15,597 nucleotides of DNA from Betaproteobacteria bacterium (GCA_029883965.1 JAOUIN010000029.1:1-15597); one strand, 5' to 3'; numbered from the stretch's first letter, positions 1 through 7,368 are shown. Program-made: numbers and translations. The notes: generated by a model not told the origin, from the letters alone.

Positions 1-649
1 GCGACGAGCCATAGAGCATGATGCCCGGGCGTACCCAGTCAAAATGCGTTTCGGGATAACGCAGCGTCGCCGCCGAATTGGCAAGGCACCTCGGCGCGGC
101 AATGCCGGCGACTGCGCGTTCGAAAGTTTCCATCTGCCAGGCAACACCGCGCGCATCATCGGCATCGGCGAAATGGGTCATCAGCGTCACTTTGCCGACC
201 GCCGGATGATCCTGCAGTCCGGAAAATGCGCCGCGCACGTCCGCAGGTGCATACCCCAGCCGGTTCATGCCCGAATTGATTTTCAGCAGCACGTCGAGCC
301 GCGTGCCGGCGGGCAGCGGGTCCAGCACACGCATTTGCTCACCGGTATGAATCACGGTGCTCAGGCGCTGCGCCACGCCCTCGAGCGCTTCCCGCTCATC
401 GAAAAAACCTTCAAGCAGGACTACACGCTGTGTAAACCCGGCAGCGCGCAGGCGCAGGGCAGCATCAAATTCGATCACGGCAAATCCATCCGCCGCACGC
501 AGCGCTTCTGCCGCGCGCAGCAGGCCATGGCCATAGGCATTCGCCTTGATCACGGCGAACACCCTGGCATGCGGCGCATGCGCGCGGGCGACACCGAGGT
601 TATGCGTCAGCGCAGCAAGATCAATGGTTGCAGTAATCGGTCGCGGCAT
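1..649 (-). CDS. alr: Alanine racemase (Alr), C-terminal part beyond left edge
   Basis: PLP-dependent racemase that interconverts L- and D-alanine in the cytoplasm and supplies D-Ala for peptidoglycan. The minus strand reads open from an ATG at 649 to the window edge (216 codons). The hallmark VIKANAYGHG stretch near residues 32-41 contains the PLP-binding lysine (K35). Further on come the family-typical KINSGMNRLGY, the TLMTHFADAD segment and NSAATL, and the fragment ends in VRPGIMLYG. The barrel is present but the C-terminal beta domain with the catalytic tyrosine lies outside the window. A TGA three codons upstream in frame fixes the start; no clear ribosome binding site precedes it. It is the last visible gene of the regulator / amidotransferase-like / small-protein unit, 50 bases after the small protein. 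Read-through from that unit is likely, but a separate promoter in the gap cannot be excluded. Confidence 0.96.
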   Translation of the reverse strand, partial: MPRPITATIDLAALTHNLGVARAHAPHARVFAVIKANAYGHGLLRAAEALRAADGFAVIEFDAALRLRAAGFTQRVVLLEGFFDEREALEGVAQRLSTVIHTGEQMRVLDPLPAGTRLDVLLKINSGMNRLGYAPADVRGAFSGLQDHPAVGKVTLMTHFADADDARGVAWQMETFERAVAGIAAPRCLANSAATLRYPETHFDWVRPGIMLYGSS

Positions 650-699
650 GACGTGTCAGCAGATTTTCATGCGCAAAAACGCGCCGGGCATGACTCTTG

Positions 700-1053
700 T
701 CATTTTTCCTCCCGCGAAACCTGCTCGGAATAGTGCCGCTCGAACACGACCTCCAGTTCGTCGATGATCTGCACCGCGGCGCGCCCCTGGGCATGCTGCG
801 ACACCAGCAGCGACGTCGGCCCCATAAGCTTGCGCCGGTCGAGCATCGGATAGGTGCGCGTCAGCCGTTTGATCGCCATCACCACTGACTCGCCTTCAGG
901 GCGCTGCTCCGGTTGCGGCACTGCGACCGGCTCGTCTGGTACCGCGCCGTCACTGCGCGCGGCGAGGAACTCGGCAAAGGCCTGCAGCGCCTGCCGGTCC
1001 TGCGACGCCAGCCGCCGGAACGCTGCCAGCAACTGCTGTTCGGCCTCATCCAT
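700..1053 (-). CDS. Conserved small protein of unknown function (117 aa)
   Basis: I do not recognise a named family. The N-terminal 35 residues form an amphipathic helix of the type LLAAFRRLASQDRQALQAFA, followed by a Pro/Glu-rich linker at about residues 37-55. A C-terminal helical block begins near IKRLTRTYP, runs through DRRKLMGPTSLLVSQHAQG, and ends in a charged helix. There are no membrane segments, signal peptide or cysteines, so it should be cytoplasmic. The ATG at 1053 overlaps the stop of the upstream amidotransferase-like gene by one base (TGATG); a GTG one codon earlier is the alternative. This coupling implies co-production in fixed ratio with the amidotransferase-like protein, so the two may act together. 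Coding status is supported by the coupling and by the structured, low-repeat protein sequence; function is open. Confidence 0.8.
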   Translation of the reverse strand: MDEAEQQLLAAFRRLASQDRQALQAFAEFLAARSDGAVPDEPVAVPQPEQRPEGESVVMAIKRLTRTYPMLDRRKLMGPTSLLVSQHAQGRAAVQIIDELEVVFERHYSEQVSREEK

Positions 1054-1799
1054 CACTGCCCGTCCTGCACCGCACGTATCGCAAACACAGGCGGTTTACG
1101 ATGTTCCTGCATCAGGTCCAGCCCCGCCACCAGCGCCGCAACCACCCGGTCCCCGGTCTCGCGAAACTCCGGCCACCGCACACGGGCCTGTTCCAGAACG
1201 TCGCTAATATCGTCAGGCAACGGACGATCCTCTTCCATGATCGTGTCTTCAATCATGCCGGGCGTCAGTTCCGGCCGTATCAACAGCCCGTAACCTGCAG
1301 CATGCCGCTGCACGATCCACTCGCCCTTGTCATCCACCGCGACCGGTGCCACATCGGCTGGAAGACGCACCCGTCCGCTCGCGGCCACCAGTACGTCCCT
1401 GCCGTCGATCGCCTGCGCCACCGGATCGTCGGCCCCGGCCGCAGTCGCATGCGCCCTGGTCCAGTAAGCATACGGTGACGGATCATCCACCGGTTCGCCG
1501 CCGGCCGCCTGCGCCATCAGCAGGGCGCCGAAGCCCAGGCCGACCACCGGGCGGCGTGCCCGCTCGAACCCCCGCAGCAGGCGCATTTCCTCGTCCAGCC
1601 ACGAAGTGTGTTCGCGATCCCACGGCGCGTAGGCGCCGCCGAGCAGCCACAGGGCATCAAATTGCAGTGCGCTTGCGGGCAGGGACTGCCCCGTGAACGG
1701 GCGAAAATAGGTAAAGCCGATGCCGCGGTTCTCCAGCTGTTTCTCGACGGTTCCCAGAAACTCCGAATAGCTGTGCTGAACCGCGATAAACCGTTTCAT
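1053..1799 (-). CDS. Class-I glutamine-amidotransferase-fold protein lacking catalytic residues
   Basis: The fold is that of the GMP-synthase-type class I amidotransferases: a central WLLGGAYAPWD segment (oxyanion region, residues 51-61), the nucleophile elbow at 84-101 and a C-terminal strand at 171-180. Active members carry G-x-C-x-G in the elbow and HPE in the C-terminal motif. Here the elbow reads VVGLGFGALLMAQ, placing Gly89 where Cys is expected, and the later motif reads IRPEL, placing Arg175 where His is expected; only Glu177 of the triad remains. It is therefore unlikely to hydrolyse glutamine and may bind a ligand or partner. The start ATG at 1799 overlaps the LysR stop as ATGA, and the stop overlaps the next gene, so three genes are translationally coupled. 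Full length (248 aa), no frameshift. Confidence 0.85.
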   Translation of the reverse strand: MKRFIAVQHSYSEFLGTVEKQLENRGIGFTYFRPFTGQSLPASALQFDALWLLGGAYAPWDREHTSWLDEEMRLLRGFERARRPVVGLGFGALLMAQAAGGEPVDDPSPYAYWTRAHATAAGADDPVAQAIDGRDVLVAASGRVRLPADVAPVAVDDKGEWIVQRHAAGYGLLIRPELTPGMIEDTIMEEDRPLPDDISDVLEQARVRWPEFRETGDRVVAALVAGLDLMQEHRKPPVFAIRAVQDGQ

Positions 1800-2722
1800 T
1801 TCGCTGCGGCCATTTCCTTCATGCGCTTCATTGCAAACTCGGCAAACGTCGAGAGCAATCGCGAACGGAACTTTTCCCTGGGCGTCACTACCGACAATCC
1901 GCGTATCAACGGCGGATTCAGTGGCACCGCGACCAGTACGCCGAGCTTCAGCTCCTTGGTTACCGTCGCCAGTGACAGTATCGACACGCCCAGCCCGGTC
2001 TCGACCACGCCCTTGATCGCCTCCGGACTGCCCAGTTCCATGACCACGTTGATGGTATCGGGCGGAATGCTGTTCTGCTCGAAATAATTGTCCGCAAATT
2101 CGCGCGTGCCCGAACCGGACTCACGGCTGACAAAAAGTTCAGCGGCGACCTCCGCTGCAGATACCCGCTTGGCTTTCGCCAGCTTGTGCTTCGGACTGCA
2201 GATCATCACCAGTACATCCTCGCAGCACACCTCGGTCTGCACGCCCGGCAAATGCGAAGGCGACTCGATCAGACCGAGATCGAGCGCATGCTCGGCCACG
2301 CGGGACTCTATGGTTTCCGAATTCGCCACCGTCATGTGTGCATGTACATGCGGATAAAGCGCCTTGAACTCGCCGAGTATCTGCGGCAGAAAGAACTCCG
2401 CAATGGTGGTACTCGCCCCCAGCAGCAGCGGACCACTGACTGCCCCGGTCAGTTCGCCGACACGGGTTTCGAGTTCCTCGGACAATTTCAGTATCTTTTC
2501 GGCATAACCCAGCACCAGTTCACCGGCCGCCGTCAGCGCGATCCGGCCGTGGCTGCGCTCGAACAAACGCGCGTTCAGATGCTCTTCCAGCTGCTTGATC
2601 TGGAAGGTGACCGCGGGCTGGGTCATGAACAACTGTTCCGCCGCCTTGGTAAACGACAGTTGCCGGGCAACGGCATGAAACACTTGCAGACGACGGTCGG
2701 CCATGGCAGGTGCACGATTCAT
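1796..2722 (-). CDS. LysR-family transcriptional regulator, CbbR/CysL-like
   Basis: DNA-binding regulator. The N-terminal winged helix-turn-helix is clear: LQVFHAVARQLSFTKAAEQLF and MTQPAVTFQIKQLEEHL with RLFER, residues about 10-60, typical of LysR proteins. The effector domain follows, with GASTTIAEF, the SRESGSGTRE segment and GVVETGLGVSIL, wording shared with CbbR/CysL regulators of carbon fixation or sulfur metabolism. Two starts are plausible: ATG 2722 (308 aa, used here) and ATG 2704 (302 aa, MADRRLQ, which resembles the start of relatives as I recall them). Neither has a strong ribosome binding site. The frame stays open upstream to 2971, but that extension runs into the divergent gene and has no LysR character. 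It heads a coupled unit and probably autoregulates from the divergent intergenic region. The specific target is not determined. Confidence 0.93.
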   Translation of the reverse strand: MNRAPAMADRRLQVFHAVARQLSFTKAAEQLFMTQPAVTFQIKQLEEHLNARLFERSHGRIALTAAGELVLGYAEKILKLSEELETRVGELTGAVSGPLLLGASTTIAEFFLPQILGEFKALYPHVHAHMTVANSETIESRVAEHALDLGLIESPSHLPGVQTEVCCEDVLVMICSPKHKLAKAKRVSAAEVAAELFVSRESGSGTREFADNYFEQNSIPPDTINVVMELGSPEAIKGVVETGLGVSILSLATVTKELKLGVLVAVPLNPPLIRGLSVVTPREKFRSRLLSTFAEFAMKRMKEMAAAK

Positions 2723-2839
2723 TCTGTGGGAAAGTGTGCATACTACCTGTTCAGACCGCGTCGAAAAAGCCGCCGGTTGCCGCGCCCGGCAATGCAGAAG
2801 CGCTGTGATATGGTTGCACATACTCCCCGGGTGCGTGAA
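2723..2839. promoter_or_regulatory. Divergent intergenic region between LysR gene and TM2 gene
   Basis: This 117-base gap must hold promoters for both outward-facing genes and is the natural site for LysR autoregulation. Two similar segments, GTGCATACTACC (from about 2735) and TTGCACATACTCC (from about 2814), repeat a GCA..ATACT core in direct orientation and could be regulator half-sites. I see no convincing -35/-10 pair. The assignment rests on layout more than on motif. Confidence 0.35.
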
Positions 2840-3340
2840 ATGAATCCAAAATGGCGCGAACTTGACCTTGACGGCGGCGGGCTGCAGGCCGCCAATCTGA
2901 GACTCGCGCAGACGCTGCGGCGCCGCAACGTAACCTATGCCCTGATGCTGGCCTTTCCATTGGGGGCACACCGCTGGTATCTGGGCGAACTACGCGGCGC
3001 GATCCTGTACCCCGCACTGACGGCGCTCGCCATCGGCGGCTGGCTGGCCGGTATCACCGCCATCGCACTGACGGCGCTGGCGATACTGGCGGCACTGCTG
3101 GGCTGGGATCTGTACACGCTGGAGGACCGCATAGCCACTGTAAACAAACGCCGCCGCATGGCGGTCTACCTGTCACAGGGATCGGGTGTGCCGACAGGGT
3201 TTCAGGGCCGGTTCAGCGACACGGACGGCGACATGCCGGCAAATGCCGCACACCGGCGGATGCCCACGCTGGCCGAACAGGAGGCCATGCTGCGCGACCT
3301 GGCGGCGAGCCGTAAAAAGCCTCCCGGAAAGCCGCAGTAA
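2840..3340 (+). CDS. TM2-domain membrane protein (166 aa)
   Basis: Small inner-membrane protein. Residues 31-50 carry the TM2 signature: a first hydrophobic helix (TYALMLAFPLG) running into GAHRWYLGE. A long hydrophobic region at about 53-90 follows, with two helices (AILYPALTALAIGGWLAG and ITAIALTALAILAALLGW), then the charged WDLYTLEDRI..VN segment that often closes the domain. The C-terminal 60 residues are hydrophilic and probably cytoplasmic. TM2 proteins have no established general biochemical role. The ATG at 2840 is chosen because the conserved part starts there; an in-frame ATG at 2810 would add ten residues, and neither has a strong ribosome binding site. The frame is open far upstream only because it shadows the LysR gene. 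Confidence 0.82.
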   Translation: MNPKWRELDLDGGGLQAANLRLAQTLRRRNVTYALMLAFPLGAHRWYLGELRGAILYPALTALAIGGWLAGITAIALTALAILAALLGWDLYTLEDRIATVNKRRRMAVYLSQGSGVPTGFQGRFSDTDGDMPANAAHRRMPTLAEQEAMLRDLAASRKKPPGKPQ

Positions 3341-3343
3341 TCC

Positions 3344-3453
3344 GCCGTGCACTGTGGGGAACTATGGTATAAAGCCGCGGTCCCGGTAACGGTTGATTGA
3401 CCCATGGCGCACAAGTGAGCGCAAAGCAATTAAGCTTAATGCCACAGTGCGGC
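3344..3453. repeat. Long-range inverted repeat in lplT leader
   Basis: The left arm GCCGTGCACTGTGG (3344-3357) pairs with the right arm CCACAGTGCGGC (3442-3453) over twelve base pairs with a two-base bulge, across an 84-base loop. A perfect 12-bp palindrome, ATTAAGCTTAAT (3429-3440), abuts the right arm. If the lplT transcript starts upstream, its leader could fold this way. A weak TATAAA at 3368-3373 lies inside the loop. No known riboswitch is recognised. Confidence 0.4.
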
Positions 3454-3509
3454 AACTCAAGAGCACGGATTCCCTTGCAACCCATCACCGGCCGTCTGGC
3501 TGCGGACAC

Positions 3510-4805
3510 ATGCCTTTAGGTTTCTACATCATCATGGCGGCGCAGTTTTTTTCGTCGCTCGCCGACAATGCGCTTCTGGTTGCCGCGATTGCGCTGTTGA
3601 TGCAGATGCATTCGCCCGACTGGATGACGCCGCTGCTGAAGTTCTTCTTCACGGTCTCGTACGTGCTGTTCGCGGCATTCGTCGGCGCGTTTGCCGACTC
3701 GATGGCCAAGGGACGGGTGATGTTCATCACCAACACCATCAAGATCGTGGGTTGTGCGCTGATGTTCTTTCATGAGATGTGGGAAATTCCGGGCGCGCCG
3801 GACTATCTGACCGTGCTGCTGGCCTATACGGTAGTCGGTGTCGGCGCAGCAGCCTACTCACCGGCCAAGTACGGCATCCTCACCGAATACCTCCCGCACC
3901 AGAAACTGGTCGTTGCCAACGGCTGGATCGAAGGCCTCACTGTGGGCTCGATCATACTCGGCACCCTGCTCGGCGGCGCCCTGATCAGCCAGACCGTTTC
4001 GGGTGCGCTGCTCGCGTTCGACCTGCCAGTCATCGACACGGGCGTGGACACCCCGGCCGAGGCCGCCATTGCCATCATCATGCTGTTTTACGGGGTCGCC
4101 GCGGTGTTCAATCTTTATATCCCGGACACCGGTGTTGATCACCGCCCGCCGAGCAAGAATCCCTGGTACCTGGTGCGCGAATTCTCGCACTGCGTGAAAC
4201 TGCTGTGGACCGACAAGCTCGGCCAGATTTCACTGGCAACGACCACGCTGTTCTGGGGCGCAGGCGCAACCCTGCAGTTCATCGTGCTCAAGTGGGCGGA
4301 AGTCGCACTCGGTTATACCTTGTCGCAGGCTACCTTCCTGCAGGGCGTATGCGCGATCGGCATAGCAGCTGGCGCGGTCATTGCTGCAAAACTCGTGCCG
4401 CTGAACCGCGCAGTGGACGTGGTTCCCGTCGGCATCGCGATGGGCTTCATCGTCATCGCCATGAATTTCGTCAGTTCGCTGGCCTTCGCGATACCGTTGC
4501 TGATTCTGATAGGCGGACTCGCCGGATTCTTTGTCGTGCCGATGAATGCCCTGCTGCAGCACCGCGGCCATATCCTGATGGGTGCAGGTCATTCCATCGC
4601 CGTGCAGAATTTCAACGAGAACCTGTCGATTCTCGCGATGCTGGGCCTGTATGCGCTGCTGATCTGGCTCGACCTCTCAATCTACTGGGTGGTTGCCATG
4701 TTCGGGCTGTTTGTATCACTGTCCATGGTACTGGTGCACAGGCGCCACCGGTACAACGTTGCCAGCGGTCCGCTCCCGGCTATTCCCTCTGACGCCCACC
4801 ACTGA
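3510..4805 (+). CDS. lplT: Lysophospholipid transporter LplT (MFS family)
   Basis: Inner-membrane major-facilitator protein that flips lysophospholipids to the cytoplasmic face for re-acylation. The sequence is characteristic: AAQFFSSLADNALL at the N-terminus, FVGAFADSMAKGRVMF (loop 2-3 motif), VGVGAAAYSPAKYGILTEYLP and LVVANGWIEGLTVGSIILGTLLGG. About 11-12 hydrophobic helices follow along 431 residues, close to the usual length for the family. The start is ATG 3510, where homology begins (MPLGFYIIMAAQF); a TTG 117 bases upstream in frame would add a hydrophilic tail with no LplT character. In enterobacteria LplT is paired or fused with the acyltransferase Aas; no Aas is seen here, so the acyltransferase must be elsewhere or absent. 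The gene ends at a strong terminator. Confidence 0.95.
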   Translation: MPLGFYIIMAAQFFSSLADNALLVAAIALLMQMHSPDWMTPLLKFFFTVSYVLFAAFVGAFADSMAKGRVMFITNTIKIVGCALMFFHEMWEIPGAPDYLTVLLAYTVVGVGAAAYSPAKYGILTEYLPHQKLVVANGWIEGLTVGSIILGTLLGGALISQTVSGALLAFDLPVIDTGVDTPAEAAIAIIMLFYGVAAVFNLYIPDTGVDHRPPSKNPWYLVREFSHCVKLLWTDKLGQISLATTTLFWGAGATLQFIVLKWAEVALGYTLSQATFLQGVCAIGIAAGAVIAAKLVPLNRAVDVVPVGIAMGFIVIAMNFVSSLAFAIPLLILIGGLAGFFVVPMNALLQHRGHILMGAGHSIAVQNFNENLSILAMLGLYALLIWLDLSIYWVVAMFGLFVSLSMVLVHRRHRYNVASGPLPAIPSDAHH

Positions 4806-4806
4806 C

Positions 4807-4834
4807 AAAAAAGCCGCCTGCAGGCGGCTTTTTC
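4807..4834. terminator. Bidirectional intrinsic terminator
   Basis: An A-run leads into the perfect stem GCCGCCTG/CAGGCGGC (4813-4828), followed by five T. A-tract and T-tract on opposite sides make it work in both directions, serving lplT from the left and the cupin gene converging from the right. Confidence 0.93.
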
Positions 4835-4850
4835 ATTTTGCAGCACCGAA

Positions 4851-5351
4851 TCAGACCTGTTCGTATTTGAAGCGCTTTACTTTCGCCATATTCGTGCCTT
4901 CGATGCGGATCAGGCTGGTCGGCCCCTCGCGCTTGGGCGAATGCAGGTCACCTTCGTTATACACGTGCGCAACTCCTGGCGTCAGCTTGTACGTGCGCGT
5001 GTGCTTGACCTTTCCCGGCTTGTCGGCAGCAGCCGGCTCGAGCAGCTCGTAATCGCGCATCTCGGTTTCACCGCGGGCCTGCCCGTAAATGGCCCAGGAA
5101 TGGGCGTGATCATGCGGTCCGCTGGTCTTCGCATCCGTATAGTCGTGAGCAAGAATGCAAAAACCGAATTCGGGATCCTCATAGAGTATCTTGCGTTCGC
5201 CGACACTCGGATCGACGTGCTTATCGATGAACTGCTTGTCCTTCAGCACCTCCTGCAGCAATGCGGCAATCTTCCTGCGGCCAGCGGGCCCCGGCTCCGC
5301 CTTGATGGCGTCGTGGCATTGGGCGGCAAACTGTTCGAGCGTGTGACCCAT
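4851..5351 (-). CDS. Cupin-fold metal-dependent protein, cysteine-dioxygenase-like
   Basis: Predicted small iron-dependent enzyme of the double-stranded beta-helix class. The first cupin motif reads GPHDHAHSWAIYG (residues 79-90), giving metal-ligand candidates His80 and His82 (or His84), with GETEM near 94-98. The second motif is VYNEGDLHSP, with His137 as the third ligand. This HxH...H arrangement matches cysteine dioxygenase and related thiol dioxygenases, but the substrate cannot be told from sequence. The length (166 aa) suits a single-domain cupin. The start is well supported by AGGAG eight bases ahead of the ATG. It lies 132 bases downstream of the aldo/keto reductase on the same strand, far enough for its own promoter, and an FNR-like palindrome lies in that gap. 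It ends at the shared bidirectional terminator. Confidence 0.83.
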   Translation of the reverse strand: MGHTLEQFAAQCHDAIKAEPGPAGRRKIAALLQEVLKDKQFIDKHVDPSVGERKILYEDPEFGFCILAHDYTDAKTSGPHDHAHSWAIYGQARGETEMRDYELLEPAAADKPGKVKHTRTYKLTPGVAHVYNEGDLHSPKREGPTSLIRIEGTNMAKVKRFKYEQV

Positions 5352-5426
5352 GGATATTCTCCTTTCGAAATGCGTCAGTCAGGGGCCATTGTGCCGCAAC
5401 AGCGAACAGCTTGAAAGACGGGCGGA

Positions 5427-5440
5427 CTGATGCAGATCAA
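5427..5440. promoter_or_regulatory. FNR/ANR-like palindrome upstream of cupin gene
   Basis: CTGATgcagATCAA matches nine of ten fixed positions of the FNR/CRP-family half-site pair TTGAT-N4-ATCAA. It lies about 76 bases upstream of the cupin start. No good -10 sits at the class II distance; CACAAT further down gives a spacing of about 52. Roughly half a chance match of this quality is expected in a window this size, so this is only a candidate. Confidence 0.3.
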
Positions 5441-5446
5441 ACACCC

Positions 5447-5468
5447 TGCGAAATTTTCATGTTTCGCA
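5447..5468. repeat. Short inverted repeat between aldo/keto reductase and cupin genes
   Basis: TGCGAAA and TTTCGCA are perfect 7-bp arms around an 8-base loop, just past the aldo/keto reductase stop. It lacks a following T-run on the minus strand, so it would be a weak terminator, a transcript-stabilising hairpin or an operator. Confidence 0.4.
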
Positions 5469-5483
5469 TGGCGGACTCCCCGC

Positions 5484-6656
5484 TCATTCCTGACCGCCGG
5501 CGCGGCGGTACAGCGCGAGATAAGTTTCCCGCGACAGCGGTGCCTGCGTCGCAACAGCAAGGATGTCATCCAGATGCGCCGGTGTGCTCACACCGGCGAG
5601 ACTGACACCCAGTCCCGGTGTAGAGCGGTTGAACTGCAGCGCGCGTTGCGCATCGCATGACAGGTCCGGCATGGCCGCATGCAGGGCATCCATGCCCGTT
5701 GCCGCGAGCCGTCCCTTGGCCAGACCGTGGCTGCCCATCACAAACAGGCGCAGCTGATGCGCCGCCTGCAGCGTCGATGCGACATTGCCCTGTCCGGTGG
5801 CCTGGCTGAACCGCGTGAAGCCCTCATTCATCACGGCGTTGAATGGCAGCTGCACCACCCGGAAATGGTGACGCGACGGCCCGCCACGGTTAGCGATGCG
5901 CGCCGCGTTTTCCGCCAGCCCCAGGAGTGACGTCAGCGACTGAAACAGGACGTCGTCGGTCTCGACCCGGAATCCTGCAAACGTCGCGATGCCGTAACTG
6001 CGGATCTTTTCCTGGCGCACAGCCTGTTCACACACCGCAAACACCGTCTGCAGGCGCCGGTTGAGTTCTTCCTTGCCCATCCGCGGGATGTGCACTTCGG
6101 GCTGATCGATCAGAAACGCATCCAGCGTTGCCAGCCCCATCGCCTCGCGCAGTTCATCGATCTGCGCCGCGATGTACCCAGGCGCGATGCAATGCACCCC
6201 CGTCAGGTCGTCGCGCGTACCCAGGCCCTTGCGAGCGATCGCCTCCGCGAACCAAGCGTCGAGATCGGCCGGCGGCCCTTCATCGAAGCGCAGAAACCCG
6301 CCCTTGCCGACCACGTACAACTGCTCGCGCGCGATGCCAGCGGCGAACGCGCAGCGTAGTCCCTCGCCGGCCGCTCGCATCGACCGGCCATAGCGGTAGT
6401 GCGCGGCCGTATCGAGGACGTTTATGCCGCTGCACAGTGCGCGCCCGATGATGCACGCATATGCCTCGTCGACCGCATCGGTCGCGGCGCCCGGAAACGT
6501 GCCGATGCCCAGCGACGACAGCTTTAGATGCTGATTGAGGAAATCACTGTAATGGCCCGGAGCACAGGACGCGCCGGCCGCACGCACATATTCCTCCGTG
6601 CCGGCGCGTGTGGCGCTGCCCGGCGTCAGCGCAGAGATCCGGCCGGGGTCAGGCAC
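5484..6656 (-). CDS. Aldo/keto reductase family protein with substituted catalytic His
   Basis: NAD(P)H-linked oxidoreductase fold (TIM barrel). LSSLGIGTFPG opens the barrel. GINVLDTAAHYRYGRS gives tetrad residues Asp82 and Tyr87, and YVVGKGGF gives Lys118. The strand that normally ends in LH-x-P-E reads LDAFLIDQPEV, so Asp184 replaces the usual catalytic His. KIRSYGIATF and PGLGVSLAGVSTPAHL fit the C-terminal cofactor-binding part. Length is 390 aa, longer than the usual 280-340, because of an N-terminal extension of about 45 residues and inserts. The GTG at 6656 overlaps the MgtC-family stop by eight bases. A second GTG at about 6587 follows a good GGAGGA and could be the true start, though GTEEY upstream resembles relatives. 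Substrate unknown; activity may be altered by the His to Asp change. Confidence 0.82.
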   Translation of the reverse strand: MPDPGRISALTPGSATRAGTEEYVRAAGASCAPGHYSDFLNQHLKLSSLGIGTFPGAATDAVDEAYACIIGRALCSGINVLDTAAHYRYGRSMRAAGEGLRCAFAAGIAREQLYVVGKGGFLRFDEGPPADLDAWFAEAIARKGLGTRDDLTGVHCIAPGYIAAQIDELREAMGLATLDAFLIDQPEVHIPRMGKEELNRRLQTVFAVCEQAVRQEKIRSYGIATFAGFRVETDDVLFQSLTSLLGLAENAARIANRGGPSRHHFRVVQLPFNAVMNEGFTRFSQATGQGNVASTLQAAHQLRLFVMGSHGLAKGRLAATGMDALHAAMPDLSCDAQRALQFNRSTPGLGVSLAGVSTPAHLDDILAVATQAPLSRETYLALYRRAGGQE

Positions 6657-7344
6657 CGACCGGTGTAATGCTGAATTCGACGACTGATGATTCGCTTTGC
6701 AGGCGGTCAGACAGCGCCTTCAATACCTGCGTATTCAGCGTTTTGATCCCCATGCGATATTCAAACATGCGGCCCTCGTCGGTCAGCACGAACGTCAGGT
6801 TGGCGATGGAAAACCCGAGTTCCCTGCCGATATTGCGCAATGCCGACTCGTCCATGACTTCGGCACGCCGGAATTTGACATGGAACTGCGCATACGACTC
6901 GGAGGTCATCCGGTTTTCTATCCAGCGGAACGACGACAGCGTACCCAGAGTCGCCGCCACCGCGAGCAGCGCAGGCACGTTGAAGCCGATGCCGAACAGG
7001 ATGCCGATCGCAGCCGTCACCCAGATCGAAGCCGCGGTAGTCAGCCCGCGCACCGACAGGCCCTCGCGCATGATCACGCCAGCGCCGAGAAAACCGATGC
7101 CGGTCATGATGCCCTGCGCCATGCGCGTCGGGTCGATCACGACACGCGACTCCCCATGGGGCGAAAACCACTGGCCTTCGTAGACCGTCACCAGCATCAG
7201 CAGCGCCGAGGACAAACACACCAGCGTATGCGTGCGAAAGCCTGCGGGACGGCCGTGATAACTGCGCTCGAGACCGATAATCCCGCCGGCAGCAATGGCT
7301 GCCGCCAGCCGTATGATGATTTCCAGCAACTCGTTGCTCGCCAT
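6649..7344 (-). CDS. MgtC/SapB family inner-membrane protein
   Basis: The N-terminal half carries the family signature in order: GLERSYHGRPAGFRTHTLV (residues about 24-42), DPTRMAQGIMTGIGFLGAGV (71-90) and GLTTAASIWVTAAIG, within four or five hydrophobic helices. The C-terminal 85 residues are soluble and resemble the ACT-like regulatory domain of the family. MgtC proteins are linked to Mg limitation and, in pathogens, to inhibition of F-type ATP synthase; family members in environmental bacteria are mostly uncharacterised. The start is ATG 7344, preceded by GGGGA; a TTG one codon earlier is the alternative. It begins 24 bases after the VWA gene stop and overlaps the aldo/keto reductase start, so it is probably transcribed with both. 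Whether it works with the ATPase/VWA machine is unknown. Confidence 0.92.
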   Translation of the reverse strand: MASNELLEIIIRLAAAIAAGGIIGLERSYHGRPAGFRTHTLVCLSSALLMLVTVYEGQWFSPHGESRVVIDPTRMAQGIMTGIGFLGAGVIMREGLSVRGLTTAASIWVTAAIGILFGIGFNVPALLAVAATLGTLSSFRWIENRMTSESYAQFHVKFRRAEVMDESALRNIGRELGFSIANLTFVLTDEGRMFEYRMGIKTLNTQVLKALSDRLQSESSVVEFSITPVGA

Positions 7345-7368
7345 CAATTCCCCGTTTTGCGATCTTTG

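Noticed and set aside
44..733. 229-codon plus-strand open frame
   Set aside because: It lies opposite alanine racemase, whose minus-strand translation has clear family motifs; the plus-strand product is Arg/His-rich and typical of a shadow frame.
2186..2839. Plus-strand N-terminal extension of the TM2 gene
   Set aside because: The stretch is antisense to the LysR gene for most of its length; TM2 character begins only after the ATG at 2840.
2723..2971. N-terminal extension of the LysR regulator to 2971
   Set aside because: The extension covers the divergent promoter and the TM2 gene start and has no LysR features; the winged helix begins just after ATG 2722/2704.
3393..3509. TTG start adding 39 residues to LplT
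   Set aside because: The extra residues are hydrophilic and unlike LplT; known members start close to the GFYIIMAAQF segment.
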